DNA of 64,000 nt from CAVZTA01 sp963778025 (GTDB lineage: Bacteria > Chloroflexota > Limnocylindria > Limnocylindrales > CSP1-4): NCBI GenBank assembly GCA_963778025.1, contig CAVZTA010000009.1:372001-436000 (forward strand), written 5' to 3'. Shown piece by piece: positions 46,290 to 54,373 of this stretch. Position 1 is the stretch's first letter. Every line of letters begins with the position of its first letter. A program made the translations under genes and the position numbers. The notes under the pieces were generated by a model. That model searched no databases and was not told the origin of the DNA. It saw only the letters and a program-made list of their open reading frames with translations.

Positions 46290-47264
46290 ATGACCGCGAT
46301 CCACACGGAGTCGCTCGTCAAGGTCTACGCGGGCAAGGTCCGCGCCCTCGACGGCGTCTCCTTCGACGTCGCCGAGGGCGAGGTGTTCGCCCTGCTCGGC
46401 CCGAACGGCGCGGGCAAGACCACGACGGTGAAGATCCTGACGACGCTGTCGACGCCGACGTCGGGCACGGCCTCGGTCGCCGGCCACGACGTGGTGCGCG
46501 CGGCACCCGCCGTGCGGCGGGCGATCGGCGTCGTCGCCCAGCGGCCGGGGTTCGATCCCACGGCCACCGGCCGCGAGAACCTCGCGCTCCAGGGCCGCTT
46601 CTTCGGGATGAGCGGACGAGCGCTGACGGCCCGCATCGACGAGCTGCTGGCGATGGTCGAGCTCACCGATGCGGCCGATCGCATCGCCGGGACGTACTCC
46701 GGCGGGATGGCGCGTCGACTGGACATCGCGCTCGGCCTGGTCCATCGGCCGCGCGTGCTGTTCCTCGACGAGCCCACGACCGGCCTGGACCCCGAGGTCC
46801 GTGCCGCGATGTGGTCCGAGATCCGGCGCCTCGCTGCGAGCGAAGGCCTGACGATCCTGCTCACGACCCACTACCTCGAGGAGGCCGACCGGCTCGCGTC
46901 GCGGCTCGCGATCCTCGACCACGGGAAGGTCGTCGCCGGCGGCACGCCCGACGAGCTCAAGTCCGAGCTCCGCGGCGATGCCATCGCGGTCGAGCTGCGC
47001 GACGGGGCAGGGGAGGCGAGCGTGCGCTCGGCGCTGGGCTCCATCCCGGGCCTGAGCGACCTCACGTTCGAGGATCGGACGGTCCATCTCCGGGTCGCGA
47101 CGGGTGCGACCGCGCTGCCCGGCGTCCTCGCCGCACTCGATGAGCGGGGCCTTGCCGTCGCCGCGGCGACCGTCTCCCGCCCGTCGCTCGACGACGTCTA
47201 CCTCCGCCATACCGGCCGCTCGTTCGCGGCGGCCGAGCGCACCCTCCAGGAGGCCGCCCGATGA
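46290..47264 (+). CDS. ABC exporter ATP-binding protein (DrrA-like)
   Basis: The 324-residue ATPase has Walker A in LLGPNGAGKTTTVKIL, Q-loop VAQRPGFDP, signature TYSGGMARRLDIALGLVHRP, Walker B VLFLDEPTTGLDPEV and the His switch LLTTHYLEEADR, plus a C-terminal DrrA-type domain. These pair with ABC-2 permeases to pump drugs or antibiotics. The following permease overlaps by 4 bp, and MarR control suggests an inducible efflux pump. Confidence 0.95.
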   Translation: MTAIHTESLVKVYAGKVRALDGVSFDVAEGEVFALLGPNGAGKTTTVKILTTLSTPTSGTASVAGHDVVRAAPAVRRAIGVVAQRPGFDPTATGRENLALQGRFFGMSGRALTARIDELLAMVELTDAADRIAGTYSGGMARRLDIALGLVHRPRVLFLDEPTTGLDPEVRAAMWSEIRRLAASEGLTILLTTHYLEEADRLASRLAILDHGKVVAGGTPDELKSELRGDAIAVELRDGAGEASVRSALGSIPGLSDLTFEDRTVHLRVATGATALPGVLAALDERGLAVAAATVSRPSLDDVYLRHTGRSFAAAERTLQEAAR

Positions 47265-48034
47265 CCGCCGCCGTGCTCCACACCGGAGCGATCACCGCCC
47301 GCCACGTCCGGACGTTCGCGCGCCAGCCGTGGTGGATCGCCATCAGCCTGATGCAGCCGGTGATCTACCTGCTGCTGTTCAGCCAGCTGTTCCAGGCCGT
47401 CGGGCGCCTGCCCGCATTCGGCGGGTCGTACCTCGACTTCCTGCTGCCGGGCGTGGTCGTGATGAGCGCGCTGTCCTCGGGTGGCTGGGCCGGCACCGCG
47501 TCGATCGACGACATCCATCGCGGGGTCATGGACCGTGTGCTCGTGACGCCCGTCCGCCGCTTCGCGGTGATCGTCGGGCACCTCGGCCAGCAGGCGGTCA
47601 TCGTCGTGCTCCAGGCGCTCGTGCTCATCGCCCTGGGCGTGGTCATGGGCGCGCGCTTCGACGGCGGCATCCCCGGGATCGTCGTGATGCTCGGCGCCTC
47701 GATCCTGCTGGGGGTCGGTATCGGCGCGCTGTCGCATGCGATCGCGCTGCGGACCCGCGCGCAGGAGACCCTCATCGCCGTCAGCCAGGGGATCATCCTG
47801 CCGATGACGTTCCTGTCGACGGTGTTCATGGTCCCGGCGCTCATGCCGGACTGGATGGCCACGGTCGCCGCGTACAACCCGCTGACGTGGGCGGCCGATG
47901 CCTCGCGCATCGCGTTGTCGGCCACGCCCGACTGGCCGGCGGTGGCGATGCGGCTGGTGTGGCTGGCCGCGTTCGCGGCGGTCGGGCTCGTGATCGCGCT
48001 TCGCTCGTTCCGGACGTACCGCCGCTCCGCCTGA
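47261..48034 (+). CDS. ABC-2-type permease (DrrB-like)
   Basis: The 257-residue protein has six hydrophobic segments and the ABC-2 signature region around PMTFLSTVFMVPALMPDWMA and YNPLTWAADASR. It is translationally coupled to the ATPase gene (ATGA at 47261-47264) and completes a two-component drug exporter. An imperfect hairpin follows at 48059-48089. Confidence 0.93.
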   Translation: MTAAVLHTGAITARHVRTFARQPWWIAISLMQPVIYLLLFSQLFQAVGRLPAFGGSYLDFLLPGVVVMSALSSGGWAGTASIDDIHRGVMDRVLVTPVRRFAVIVGHLGQQAVIVVLQALVLIALGVVMGARFDGGIPGIVVMLGASILLGVGIGALSHAIALRTRAQETLIAVSQGIILPMTFLSTVFMVPALMPDWMATVAAYNPLTWAADASRIALSATPDWPAVAMRLVWLAAFAAVGLVIALRSFRTYRRSA

Positions 48035-48058
48035 GGTCGTCATCCCTCGCCGCTCACC

Positions 48059-48089
48059 GCCGGGTCGGCCCCTCGTGGGTCGGCCCGGC
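48059..48089 (+). terminator. Imperfect hairpin after the ABC exporter genes
   Basis: Arms GCCGGGTCGGCCC and GGGTCGGCCCGGC pair over 13 positions with two mismatches (one a possible G-U) around a five-base loop CTCGT. It stands 24 bp after the permease stop; no T-tract follows. Confidence 0.5.
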
Positions 48090-48370
48090 GTCCGTCACCC
48101 GCGACTTGGCCGTGCCCGCGGCCCGCGGCCCCCTGCCAGCAACGTGACCGCTCACGTCCGCAGCGGCTGCGCACCTCACGCAGCCAAGGAGGCCCGGATC
48201 ACCGACGTGACCAGTGTGCCCAGCGCGGACATGAGCAACGCGATCGCTGAGCCGCGCGAAACCGGGCAAACCTCGCCACGTGACCCGCGGGCCGGGATGC
48301 GCGACACTAGGGGCCACACATCCGAGCCCTTGACGCGTGCCGTGGCGCGCCATCCCGGAGGAACCGCCCA
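48090..48370. other. Gene-free stretch before the E2 gene
   Basis: No gene is convincing. It holds GAGCAACGCGATCGCT at 48231-48246, similar to the repeat cores at 17.4-17.7 kb, and a TTGACG at 48330-48335 that could be a -35 element for E2 without a clear -10. GGAGGA at 48357-48362 is the ribosome-binding site for GTG 48371. Confidence 0.4.
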
Positions 48371-49972
48371 GTGGCCAAGGTGACGATGCCCCAGCTCGGC
48401 GAGTCGGTCGCCGAGGGGACCGTCGGACGATGGCTCAAGCAGCCCGGCGACACCGTCGCGAAATACGAGCCGCTCCTCGAGGTCATCACCGACAAGGTGA
48501 ATGCCGAGGTCCCCTCGCCGTACGCCGGCGTGCTCAAGGAGATCCTCGTCGAAGAGGGGGCGACCGTCCCCAACAACGCCGAGATCGCGATCATCGAGAC
48601 CGCCGACGAGGGCGGCGCCGATGCCCCCGCGCCCGTCGCGACCGAGGCGCAGGCGGGCGCCGAGCCCGACGGCGTCGCGACCGTCGAGCCGAGGAACGTC
48701 GAAGCAGCCACGCCGGAGCCTGCCCGCCCCGCCGAGCCGGTGGCAGCGACGGCCGTGAGCGCGCCGGCCCAGGGCCCCGCGGGCTCGGACGAGCGCAGCG
48801 TCGAAGAGACCCAGCGAGCCGCCGCGATGGCCGCTCCCGCGGCGCCCAGCGCCGCACCCGCCGCGCCGAGCCCCGCGCCCGCGGCTGCTGCCGGGACGTC
48901 GAACGGCACGGCCGGTGCGGCCGGCGCCGGCGACCCCAACGCCCGGATGACGCCCGCCGTCCGTCGCCTCCTCCGCGAGCACGGGCTCGAGGCCGCGATG
49001 ATCGTCGGCACCGGCGGCGGCGGCCGGATCACGCGCGAGGATGTCACCGACTACGTGGAGGCGGTCCGGACCGGCACGGCCGTGGGGCGCCAGGATCCGA
49101 GCGCCTCGCCCAGCGCATCGACGGCATCCGTCCCGACCCCGTCGACACAAGCCGCCACGCCGTCGGCACCTGCCGCGCCCGCGGCCCCCACCGCGGCTCC
49201 CGCGCCCGCCGCTCCCCGGGTCCCGGCCCCCGCCGTCGCCCCGTCGATCGCCTTCCCCGACGGCGCCGACGAGGTCCTCCTGCCGATGACCCAGATGCGC
49301 AAGGGCATCGCGGCGCAGATGACCCGGGCGCTCCAGGTCCCGCACGCCTACGTGCAGATGGAGATCGACGCGACCAACCTCGTGAAGCTCCGCGAGGCCG
49401 CGAAGAAGGACTACCAGGCGAAGGAGGGCGGCTCGCTCAGCTTCGTCCCGTTCGTCATCAAGGCGGCGGTGGATGCGCTCAAGAAGCATCCCGCGTTCAA
49501 CGCCCACTGGACCGACCAGGGGATCCTCGCCAAGCGACGTATCAACATGGGGGTCGCGGTCGCCGTCGACGACGGGCTTCTCGTCCCGGTCGTCCGGGAC
49601 GTCGACGCGCTCTCGATCGCCGGCCTCAACCGCGCCATCGCCGACGTCGCCGGGCGCGCACGCACGAACAAGCTCCGCATCGACGACTTCGGCGGCGGCA
49701 CGTTCACCATCGACAACACGGGCTATCTCGGCACGAACCTGGTGATGCCGATCATCAACGTGCCCGAGGTCGCGATCCTGACGATGGAGGCCATCACCAA
49801 GCGGCCGGTCGTCAAGGAGACGCCCGACGGCGACGTCATCGCCATCCGACCCGTGATGAACATGGTCCTTGCCATCGACCATCGGGCCAACGATGGCGCC
49901 GGTGCGGCGGCGTTCCTGCGGGACGTCAAGGCCTGGCTCGAGCACGTCGGCCCCGACGTGCCGATCTGGTAG
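48371..49972 (+). CDS. Dihydrolipoamide acyltransferase (E2)
   Basis: The 533-residue protein has one lipoyl domain (residues 1-78, lipoyl-Lys in VITDKVNAEVPS), a long Ala/Pro linker, a peripheral subunit-binding domain (ARMTPAVRRLLREHGLE, GRITREDVTDYV), a second linker, and the catalytic core ending with active-site DHRANDGAGAAAFL. It is the transacylase core for the E1/E3 pair at 35-39 kb. The similarity is with branched-chain and succinyl-type E2s; the acyl group is not certain. Start GTG 48371. Confidence 0.93.
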   Translation: MAKVTMPQLGESVAEGTVGRWLKQPGDTVAKYEPLLEVITDKVNAEVPSPYAGVLKEILVEEGATVPNNAEIAIIETADEGGADAPAPVATEAQAGAEPDGVATVEPRNVEAATPEPARPAEPVAATAVSAPAQGPAGSDERSVEETQRAAAMAAPAAPSAAPAAPSPAPAAAAGTSNGTAGAAGAGDPNARMTPAVRRLLREHGLEAAMIVGTGGGGRITREDVTDYVEAVRTGTAVGRQDPSASPSASTASVPTPSTQAATPSAPAAPAAPTAAPAPAAPRVPAPAVAPSIAFPDGADEVLLPMTQMRKGIAAQMTRALQVPHAYVQMEIDATNLVKLREAAKKDYQAKEGGSLSFVPFVIKAAVDALKKHPAFNAHWTDQGILAKRRINMGVAVAVDDGLLVPVVRDVDALSIAGLNRAIADVAGRARTNKLRIDDFGGGTFTIDNTGYLGTNLVMPIINVPEVAILTMEAITKRPVVKETPDGDVIAIRPVMNMVLAIDHRANDGAGAAAFLRDVKAWLEHVGPDVPIW

Positions 49973-49999
49973 CCGGCCGGAGCCGGCCAAGGGGAGCTG

Positions 50000-50596
50000 G
50001 TGACTGACGACTCGGACGTCGAGCGACGGGGTCGTCCGTCGATCGAGGAGCGGGTCGCCCGCCGCAAGGAGGTCGACCGGCACGGCAAGGATCGCTACGA
50101 CACGCTGCTGCGCCATCTGCGCGCCGGCCAGGAGATCCCGCTCGAGCGACGGGCACGGCGCGAGGCCCTCGACTGGCATCCCATCGCGGGCAAGCTGGTC
50201 ATCGCGGCGCTCGCGATCGCGGCCGCATATCTCGTCGTCAGCACGGTCGTCAACGTCATCCGCGAGAACCGGGTCGACCAGTGGACGGGGCCGGACACGA
50301 GCGTGACCTCGGGCCAGAAGCTCGACGGCTGCCCCTCGCTCTTCCACGCGGACGATCCGGTGTTCCCGAACTGGATCCGCTTCAAGGGCGCGATCTTCCA
50401 GCAGGCCGAGGCGGTGGTCCCGGTCGGCGACACCAACATCGGCTCGTCGTATCTGGACAGCGGGTACACGCTCGAACGGATGCGCATCTACACGGTCGAG
50501 ATCTCGGGACTGGGCCCGCCGGGGAGCCGGATCGTCGTCCGGAACGGCAACGCGCCCGGGTCGGAGGTGTATCGCAAGGTCGACGAGTGCTCCTGA
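50000..50596 (+). CDS. Single-pass membrane protein of unknown function
   Basis: The 198-residue product has a charged cytoplasmic N-terminus (about 55 residues), one transmembrane helix (about 60-80, GKLVIAALAIAAAYLVVSTV) and an outer domain of about 110 residues with two cysteines (DGCPSLF and the C-terminal DECS) that could pair. No family is recognised. GTG 50000 follows AAGGGGAG. It lies between E2 and an epimerase in one rightward run ending with lipA. Confidence 0.6.
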   Translation: MTDDSDVERRGRPSIEERVARRKEVDRHGKDRYDTLLRHLRAGQEIPLERRARREALDWHPIAGKLVIAALAIAAAYLVVSTVVNVIRENRVDQWTGPDTSVTSGQKLDGCPSLFHADDPVFPNWIRFKGAIFQQAEAVVPVGDTNIGSSYLDSGYTLERMRIYTVEISGLGPPGSRIVVRNGNAPGSEVYRKVDECS

Positions 50597-50609
50597 TCGC
50601 GGAGGCTCG

Positions 50610-51587
50610 ATGCGCGTCGTCGTGACCGGCGGCGCAGGGTTCCTCGGCGCGGCCGTCGTCCGACAGCTGGTCGAGCGTGGCCACGAGGTCGTGGCGCTCG
50701 TGCGCGATCCGTCGCGCGCCGCTCACCTCGACAGTGAGCGCGTGACGCTCGTGCGGAGCGACCTGTCCGACCGCCCGGGCATGGAGTCCGCGATGCGCGG
50801 TGCCGATGGCCTCATCCACGCCGCCGGGTCGTATCGCATCGGCATCAAGCCGTCCGAGCGCGCCGCGATGCGTGACGCGAACGTCGGGACGACCGAGCGG
50901 GTGCTCGACGCGGCGGTCGCGGTGTCGGTCCCGCGGATCGTGTACATCTCGACCGTCAACGCCTTCGGCGACACGAAGGGCCAGGTCGTGGACGAGACGT
51001 ATCGTCGGGATCCCGCCGACGGCTTCCTGTCGTGGTACGACGAGACGAAGTTCCGCGCCCACGAGATCGCTGAGGCACGGATCGCCGGCGGCGCGCCCAT
51101 CGTCATCGTCCAGCCGTCGCAGATCTACGGGCCGCACGACCACACGGCCGCGAGCGCCCAGCTCGGCGAGGCGTACGCAGGACGCCTGGCCTACACGGCG
51201 TTCGGCAGCTGCGGGCTGGGCTGGGTCCACGTCGAGGATCTCTCGCGGGGGATCGCGACCGCGCTGGAGCGAGGGCGCGCCGGTGAGGCGTATGTGCTCA
51301 GCGGACCGAGGCATCGACTCGGCGACGCGGTCGCGATCGCGGCACGCGCCGGTGGTCGGCGTCCGCCACGCATGTCCGTGCCGACGGCGCTCGTGCGCGC
51401 CATGGCCCCGCTCAACGACCGCGTGGTCCATCTGCCCGGGATGCCCGACAACCTCGCCGAGACGATCCGGGCCTCGGACGGCGTCACGTACTGGGCGACC
51501 GCCGCCAAGGCCGAGCGCGAGCTGGGATTCGCGGCCCGGCCGCTCGACCAGGGCGTCCGCGACACGTTCGGCGCCGGTTCCGTCTGA
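50610..51587 (+). CDS. NAD(P)-dependent epimerase/dehydratase (extended SDR)
   Basis: The 325-residue protein has the SDR cofactor motif VVVTGGAGFLGAAVVRQLVE and the active-site YDETKFRAHEIA (Tyr and Lys of YxxxK), plus IVQPSQIYGPHDH. It resembles dihydroflavonol-4-reductase-like SDRs more than sugar epimerases. The substrate is unknown. It lies 13 bp after the membrane-protein gene. Confidence 0.88.
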   Translation: MRVVVTGGAGFLGAAVVRQLVERGHEVVALVRDPSRAAHLDSERVTLVRSDLSDRPGMESAMRGADGLIHAAGSYRIGIKPSERAAMRDANVGTTERVLDAAVAVSVPRIVYISTVNAFGDTKGQVVDETYRRDPADGFLSWYDETKFRAHEIAEARIAGGAPIVIVQPSQIYGPHDHTAASAQLGEAYAGRLAYTAFGSCGLGWVHVEDLSRGIATALERGRAGEAYVLSGPRHRLGDAVAIAARAGGRRPPRMSVPTALVRAMAPLNDRVVHLPGMPDNLAETIRASDGVTYWATAAKAERELGFAARPLDQGVRDTFGAGSV

Positions 51588-51606
51588 CCAGGCCTACACT
51601 CCGACG

Positions 51607-52671
51607 ATGGCACGCGAGCTCCCGATGTACGAGCCGCCGGGTTCCGGCGGGCATCACGGTGTCGACGCGGCAGCGCTCCCGATCTCGCTCGTCGGCGGCG
51701 ACCCGCTCCCCGGCTCCGCGACCGGCGGCCATCCCACGCCGCTCCGCCGCCACCCCGACTGGATCCGCTCCCGCCTGCCGTCGGGCGAGAACTACCACGA
51801 CCTCAAGAGCCTGCTCCGCGGCCTGAACCTCAACACGGTGTGCGAGGAAGCCCGCTGTCCGAACATCGGCGATTGCTGGGACCAGCGCACCGCGACCGTG
51901 ATGATCCTGGGCGACACGTGCACCCGGGCGTGCGGCTTCTGCGCCATCAAGACCGGCCGGCCCACCTGGTTCGACGACGACGAGCCGCGGCGCGTGGCGG
52001 AGGCGATCGCCCAGCTCGCGCTCGACCACGTGGTCGTCACATCCGTCGCGCGAGACGATCTCCCTGACGGTGGCGCTTCGGCGTTCGCCAGCACGATCCG
52101 CGAGCTGCGCGCCCGTCGGCCGGGCATGGGCGTCGAGGTGCTCATCCCCGACTTCAACGGCGCCGAGGCGCCGCTTCGCGCGGTGATGGACGCCGGCCCG
52201 GACATCCTCAACCACAACCTCGAGACGGTCCGCCGACTCCAGAAGCCGGTCCGCAAGCGCGCGCGCTGGGATCGCAGCCTGGGCGTGCTCGAGCGAGCGA
52301 AGGCGTACGCGGTCGAGGCGGATCATCCGGTGCACACGAAGAGCTCGCTGATGGTCGGGCTCGGCGAGGAGCGCGCGGAGCTGACGGAGGCGTTCGAGGC
52401 GCTGCGCGCGGTCGACTGCGACATCCTCACGATCGGCCAGTACCTGCGCCCGACGGAGCAGCACCTGCCGCTGATCCGCTACTACCACCCCGACGAGTTC
52501 GCCGAGCTGAAGACCGAGGCGCTCGCCCTGGGCTTCAAGCACGTCGAGTCGGGCCCGCTGGTGCGGTCGAGCTACCACGCCCGCGACCAGGTCCCGGGCG
52601 CGGAGCTCCGCGCCGCACGCCGCCAGGCCACGCTCGACGCCGACGGTCGCGTCGTCCCCGCGGCGAGCTGA
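51607..52671 (+). CDS. lipA: Lipoyl synthase
   Basis: The 354-residue radical SAM enzyme inserts two sulphurs into octanoyl groups to make lipoate for E2 and related proteins. It has the auxiliary cluster motif CEEARCPNIGDC (C-x4-C-x5-C) and the radical SAM motif CTRACGFC, then SGIxTVRxLxxxVR-like NLETVRRLQKPVRKRARWDR and the C-terminal GPLVRSSYHARDQ with the conserved RSSY. An N-terminal tail of about 60 residues is unusual. TACACT (51595-51600) stands 6 nt before ATG 51607, so a leaderless mRNA from an internal promoter is likely. It is close to E2, its protein substrate. Confidence 0.95.
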   Translation: MARELPMYEPPGSGGHHGVDAAALPISLVGGDPLPGSATGGHPTPLRRHPDWIRSRLPSGENYHDLKSLLRGLNLNTVCEEARCPNIGDCWDQRTATVMILGDTCTRACGFCAIKTGRPTWFDDDEPRRVAEAIAQLALDHVVVTSVARDDLPDGGASAFASTIRELRARRPGMGVEVLIPDFNGAEAPLRAVMDAGPDILNHNLETVRRLQKPVRKRARWDRSLGVLERAKAYAVEADHPVHTKSSLMVGLGEERAELTEAFEALRAVDCDILTIGQYLRPTEQHLPLIRYYHPDEFAELKTEALALGFKHVESGPLVRSSYHARDQVPGAELRAARRQATLDADGRVVPAAS

Positions 52672-52685
52672 TCGGGGCTCCCTCG

Positions 52686-52727
52686 CCCGAGCGGACCGCG
52701 CCCGACTCCCGAGCGCACCGCGCCCGG
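52686..52727. repeat. Short tandem 21-bp repeat
   Basis: Two copies of a 21-bp unit, consensus CGAGCGNACCGCGCCCGRYTC, lie head to tail directly before the palindromic elements, whose left flank (CCCGAGCGCG) is the start of a third partial unit. Confidence 0.5.
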
Positions 52728-52890
52728 TCCCGAGCGCGTATGCAGAACCTGACTGTCGTGACCGGCGGCGACACGATGCGCGTCGAGTCCATGCAGCCAG
52801 TGACTATCAGGGCCCGGCGTATTCGGCGAGTGCATGGATCCGACCGATCCTGCGTGCCCGAGGGTCACAACATGCAGGATCTGCATGGGG
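52728..52890. repeat. Palindromic repeat element, copy A
   Basis: The core 52739-52887 (149 bp) is bounded by imperfect 25-bp terminal inverted repeats: left beginning TATGCAGAACCTGACTGTCG, right ending ATGCAGGATCTGCATG. Inside, CGTCGAGTCCATGCA is matched by TGCATGGATCCGAC, so nearly the whole element can fold as a hairpin with arms of about 57 nt and a loop of about 35 nt. Both strands hold short open frames beginning MQ, a consequence of the symmetry. No transposase is present, so a MITE-like or structural element is the best guess. Confidence 0.75.
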
Positions 52891-52914
52891 GACCAAACGC
52901 AGGAGACGCGCCCA

Positions 52915-53077
52915 TCCCGAGCGCGTATGCAGAAACTGACTGTCGTGACCGGCGGCGACGCGATGCGCGTCGGATCGATGCAGCCAGTGACTATCAGGGC
53001 CCGGCGTATTCGGCGAGTGCATGGATCCGACCGATCCGGCGTACCCGAGGGTCACAACATGCAGGATCTGCATGGGG
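52915..53077. repeat. Palindromic repeat element, copy B
   Basis: This is a direct repeat of copy A, 187 bp downstream, with the same 149-bp core (52926-53074). I count seven substitutions and no indels by eye, about 95 percent identity. Three of the seven lie together in the inner left arm (GAGTCC against GGATCG) and improve pairing with the right arm. The element ends where a separate hairpin for the leftward lipoprotein gene begins. Confidence 0.75.
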
Positions 53078-53110
53078 CCGCGGGAGCCGGAGACCCGAGC
53101 CGGGAATCGA

Positions 53111-53145
53111 ACGACCCCGGCACCGGTGTCCCGGGCCGGGGTCGT
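53111..53145. terminator. Strong hairpin after the lipoprotein gene
   Basis: Arms ACGACCCCGGC and GCCGGGGTCGT pair perfectly over 11 bp with a 13-nt loop. A second small stem (TCTCGT/ACGAGA on the minus strand) lies next to the lipoprotein stop at 53169. Probably a terminator for the leftward gene and perhaps for lipA transcripts from the left. Confidence 0.65.
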
Positions 53146-53168
53146 CTCGTTCGTGACGAGAGGCTCGG

Positions 53169-54155
53169 TCAGCCGCCCATCAGGCCCGCGCCGAGGAGCG
53201 GGGCCATCTGCTGGATGAGCGGCGCGATCGGCACCTCGGTGGCGCCGTCCGGCGTCGCGAACGAGCTGGCGTCGGGCGTGCCCACGAGGACGGTCACGTC
53301 GGCCTTCTGGCCACCGGACTTGTCGGCGACGTGGAGGTCGAGCTCCGAGAGGCGCTTGTTCGACTTGTCGATCCAGAGGTCCGCCGACATCGTGCCGTCG
53401 TTGGCGACGTTCGTGAACGACTGGAGCTGATCGGCCGGGACCTGCTTCGCGAAGTCACTGGCCGCGAACTTCGCCGGGTCGACGGTGATCGTCAGATGGT
53501 CGGCGTTGACACCGTTGCGCTGCTCGGTGCCGACGAAGGTCATCGTGATCCCCGCCTCGTCGAGCTTCTGCTTGAGCGTGGCCGGGTCGAGCGACTGGAG
53601 GTCGCCCGCCGGGTTGGCCGCCTGCGACGGGATGGGCAGCGCGCCACCGAGCGAGCCGGCCAGGGCCGCGAACTCGTCCTTGGTGCCGAGCTTGATCCAG
53701 CCGCTCAGGTCGCCCGTCAGCGGCGTGCCGGTCTGGGCCATGAGCATCGGCAGGAGCGTGGCCGCGACGGGGCTCTTGGCGTAGAGGCCCTGGCCGTCGA
53801 ACAGGACGTCGACGTCGAGCGAGTCGCCCGTGACGCCGAACTGCGCGAGGCTCGACGCCTCGCTGCCCAGCGCCGCCGTCGGCAGCGACAGGTGGAACGC
53901 GCCCTTGCCCGCCTTGGTGTCGAGCGCGACCTGGATGTCCTCCGGCTTCACCGAGATATCGCTCCCGGTGCCGGTGGTGGTCATCCCGATGTTGAGCTTG
54001 ACCTGGTCCCAGTTCGCGTCGAACGAGTCGCTGGTCAGCGCGTAGGCGTCGGTCTGGGCCGGCGCGGGCGCCGCGCCGCCGCAGGCGGCCACGACGAAGA
54101 TGAGCGCGCCGGCGGCGATCGCCGCAGGTCGCGTCAGAGTGGTCCGAAGTCGCAC
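53169..54155 (-). CDS. Secreted lipoprotein (LppX/LprG-like)
   Basis: The 328-residue product has a lipoprotein signal peptide with lipobox IFVVAACGG (Cys about residue 25). The mature part is a two-half beta-rich protein with alternating strands (VLFDGQGLYAKSPVAATLLP, STADLWIDKSNKRLSELDLH-like MSADLWIDKSNKRLSELDLH), similar in pattern to LolA/LppX/LprG lipid-binding folds. It may carry lipids or sense envelope ligands. It is transcribed alone. Confidence 0.75.
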   Translation of the reverse strand: MRLRTTLTRPAAIAAGALIFVVAACGGAAPAPAQTDAYALTSDSFDANWDQVKLNIGMTTTGTGSDISVKPEDIQVALDTKAGKGAFHLSLPTAALGSEASSLAQFGVTGDSLDVDVLFDGQGLYAKSPVAATLLPMLMAQTGTPLTGDLSGWIKLGTKDEFAALAGSLGGALPIPSQAANPAGDLQSLDPATLKQKLDEAGITMTFVGTEQRNGVNADHLTITVDPAKFAASDFAKQVPADQLQSFTNVANDGTMSADLWIDKSNKRLSELDLHVADKSGGQKADVTVLVGTPDASSFATPDGATEVPIAPLIQQMAPLLGAGLMGG

Positions 54156-54373
54156 GTGTTACTCCTTGCCCCCGCCGTCATGCCGCCCCTTGCGACGCGA
54201 CGGGCCTGGTCGGCCGGAACGGTACCGGTGATTCGAATTCCGTGGAGCCGGACGATGGTCCCACGCTCCGGCTGGGCTCGTTGGCGCTCCCGAGGTCGTC
54301 GACGCACCCACCGCGCGACCGTTGCGCGGCGCCCGCCACCGGGAGGCGACGGGACCGACTATGCTCGGAGTCG

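Noticed and set aside
52739..53073. Short open frames on both strands starting MQ inside the tandem repeat
   Set aside because: They follow from the palindromic symmetry, have no ribosome-binding site and no protein similarity that I recognise.
52728..53077. A CRISPR array
   Set aside because: Only two long palindromic copies with one short spacer and no cas genes.
53095..53150. A tRNA T-arm-like GTTCGATTCCCGG on the minus strand
   Set aside because: The T-stem does not pair (GGTCG against CCCGG), no anticodon or D arm is found, and the region is better explained by a long terminator hairpin.
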